The notes under the pieces: model-generated
The model's input: the letters and a program-made list of their open reading frames with translations, nothing else
The model's database searches: none
What the model was told of the DNA's origin: nothing
Shown here: piece by piece, positions 62,363 through 64,000 of the stretch
How positions within the stretch are numbered: position 1 is the stretch's first letter
How the letters are laid out: each line of letters begins with the position of its first letter
Translations under genes and position numbers: made by a program
Assembly (NCBI GenBank): GCA_019245755.1
Contig: JAFARC010000027.1
Span: 1-64,000, forward strand
Origin: Mycobacteriaceae bacterium
GTDB taxonomy: Bacteria; Actinomycetota; Actinomycetes; Mycobacteriales; Mycobacteriaceae
Reading direction: 5' to 3'
DNA: 64,000 nucleotides

Positions 62363-62782
62363 TCACACCAGCCGGGCGTGCTCGACCTTCAGGCAGCGGT
62401 CCATCACCACCCGCATGCCCGCCGCTTGGGCGTCGCGGGCCACCTGCTCGTCCCACAGTCCCTGTTGCAACCACAAGGTTTTCGCACCGACGGCTATCGC
62501 ATCGTCGAGCACCGAGCGCAGGTGCTCTTGACGGCGAAACACGTCGATCATGTCGGGTATCGCCGGCAGGTCGCGGAGGCTGGGGTAGACGCGCCTCCCA
62601 TCCAGCTCGGTGATGGTCGGGTTGACGAGGTAGAGCTCGTAGTCGGTCGCCGAGGCGAGGTAGTCGTAGACACCGTTGCTCGGCCGGCCCGGGTTCGGTG
62701 ACACCCCGACGATCGCGATCGATTCGGTGTCGCGCAGGATGCTGCGCAGGGCGGCGGTGTCGGGCTCACTCCACGAGGTCAT
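62363..62782 (-). CDS. CoA-binding (YccU-like) protein
   Basis: IAIVGVSPNPGRPSNGVYDYL, VDVFRRQEHL-like, LWLQQGLWDEQVARDAQAAGMRVVMDRCLKVEHARL. Confidence 0.92.
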   Translation of the reverse strand: MTSWSEPDTAALRSILRDTESIAIVGVSPNPGRPSNGVYDYLASATDYELYLVNPTITELDGRRVYPSLRDLPAIPDMIDVFRRQEHLRSVLDDAIAVGAKTLWLQQGLWDEQVARDAQAAGMRVVMDRCLKVEHARLV

Positions 62783-62842
62783 GTCACCATTTTAAGGTTG
62801 CATGACTAGATGATTTAACCGGCCTTCTTCTACGCTGGCATC

Positions 62843-63337
62843 ATGAGGCGCGCGTCGTTCGCGGGCTTGAACTGCTCGGTCGCCCAGACCTTGGAGGTGG
62901 TGGGCGACTGGTGGTCGTTGCTGATCGTGCGTGATGTGTTCTTCGGGGTCACCCGGTTCGACGAGATCCAGCGGCGGCTGGGCATCGCCCGCAACACACT
63001 GGCCGACCGACTCGACTGGCTGTGCGGTCACGGCGTCCTTGTCCGGGTGCCATACGGCGATTCGGGCAACCGCTATGAATACCGGCTCACCGACAAGGGC
63101 CGCGACCTGCAACGCGTCCTCATCGCGATGGTCGCCTGGGGCGACAAATGGGGCGCCACCGCCGACCACCCGCCGTTGCAGCCGACCGACGCCAACGGCG
63201 AACCGGTGGAGTTGCGGATCGTCAATGCCAGAACCGGCCGGCGCGTCGCTGCGGAAAAGGTCCGGATGATGCCGACCGAGGCGGCCAGCGATCCCAACAT
63301 GGTGCCGCCGGCCGACCATCCCGCTTCCCGGCGTTAG
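62843..63337 (+). CDS. HxlR-family transcriptional regulator
   Basis: LNCSVAQTLEVVGDWWSLLIVRDVFFGVTRFDEIQRRLGIARNTLADRLDWL. Confidence 0.95.
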   Translation: MRRASFAGLNCSVAQTLEVVGDWWSLLIVRDVFFGVTRFDEIQRRLGIARNTLADRLDWLCGHGVLVRVPYGDSGNRYEYRLTDKGRDLQRVLIAMVAWGDKWGATADHPPLQPTDANGEPVELRIVNARTGRRVAAEKVRMMPTEAASDPNMVPPADHPASRR

Positions 63338-63360
63338 CTCTACATCGGTCGCAGCCACCG

Positions 63361-63888
63361 CTACTGGTGCCGTGCCGCGCGCTGCGCCCTCATCTTCGCG
63401 AAGCGGTCGGACAGCCGCCGCATCCTGACCATCTGCGCGGCCGACGGGCTGACGGTGCCGTTGAGGTAGGACATCAGTTCCTCGGCCGACGCCCCGATCC
63501 GGGAGGCGAACTCCTGCTGCTCGAGCCCGGAGCGGTCGAGCAGCAGCTGCACCTGCTTGCCGACCTCCGCACGCTCCTCGGCCTCGAGGTGCTCGCGGCT
63601 GCGGACCAGTACCTCGTCAAGCGCGTTGCTGATACCGCACGACGACCTGCCCTCCAGCACCTCTTCGACCTGGCGTGCTGTGCGGCCATACGGGTCGCGC
63701 TTCACGGCCGCGACGATGCGCTGCCAAATCGTCAGATCACCGCTCTCCACAGCCGCCTTGATCGCGGCGGTGGGCCAGAACTCGACCGGCCTGCTTTCAT
63801 AGGCCGACAGCTCTGGGCTGTGCGCCGCGCTGGCGAGACGGACCGTGGGCGCGGCGTCGTCGGGTCGCACGTCCGCAGCCAACGTCAC
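63361..63888 (-). CDS. Helix-turn-helix (XRE-like) DNA-binding protein
   Basis: LLLDRSGLEQQEFASRIGASAEELMSYLNGTVSPSAAQMVRM; GTG start overlapping the upstream stop. Confidence 0.75.
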   Translation of the reverse strand: MTLAADVRPDDAAPTVRLASAAHSPELSAYESRPVEFWPTAAIKAAVESGDLTIWQRIVAAVKRDPYGRTARQVEEVLEGRSSCGISNALDEVLVRSREHLEAEERAEVGKQVQLLLDRSGLEQQEFASRIGASAEELMSYLNGTVSPSAAQMVRMRRLSDRFAKMRAQRAARHQ

Positions 63889-64000
63889 CTCGCCTCCTCG
63901 AGCATCGCCACGGCCACCGAGAGGCACCGCCGCCTGACCTCCGACCAATCAACTTCGGCGTCCAGGCCCGACGACGGGTCGTCGTCATCCGACGGCTGCG
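63885..64000 (-). CDS. 3' end of an upstream gene (product not identifiable)
   Basis: Open frame from the window edge: QPSDDDDPSSGLDAEVDWSEVRRRCLSVAVAMLEEAR*, with TGA overlapping the next GTG. Confidence 0.55.
   Translation of the reverse strand, partial: QPSDDDDPSSGLDAEVDWSEVRRRCLSVAVAMLEEAR

Overview
This 64 kb high-GC window is a mycobacterial chromosomal segment. Its gene order closely follows the M. tuberculosis Rv0147-Rv0200 region, by family and order recognition only (no alignment was run). Backbone loci: ALDH/SDR/quinone reductase, PtpB-like phosphatase, FadE2-like acyl-CoA dehydrogenase, pntAA-pntAB-pntB, an mce1-type operon (GntR regulator, fadD5, yrbE1AB, mce1A-F, four Mce-associated genes), pirin, SigG-like ECF sigma factor, monoacylglycerol lipase, ilvD, RicR-like copper sensor, MFS, L,D-transpeptidase, Zmp1-like M13 protease and OmamA/OmamB-like proteins. 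Apparent accessory insertions: cyanase beside an acyl-CoA dehydrogenase fragment, a SoxR/SDR/divergent-QueA cluster, an NDMA-type ADH/P450/ferredoxin block, a membrane esterase/LCP pair, and a DUF1800/DUF1501 Tat-type pair. The most interesting unexplained signals are: (1) the ilvD/ricR divergent region, with a perfect 21-bp palindrome and an untracked 44-codon DUF305-like ORF abutting ricR; (2) the SoxR-palindrome/SDR/QueA-like unit; (3) a near-perfect 33-bp inverted repeat in the 430-bp gap before the P450 block; (4) an untracked 42-aa ORF divergent from a TetR gene; (5) the DUF1800/DUF1501 pair. No tRNA, rRNA, CRISPR array, IS element or prophage was recognised.
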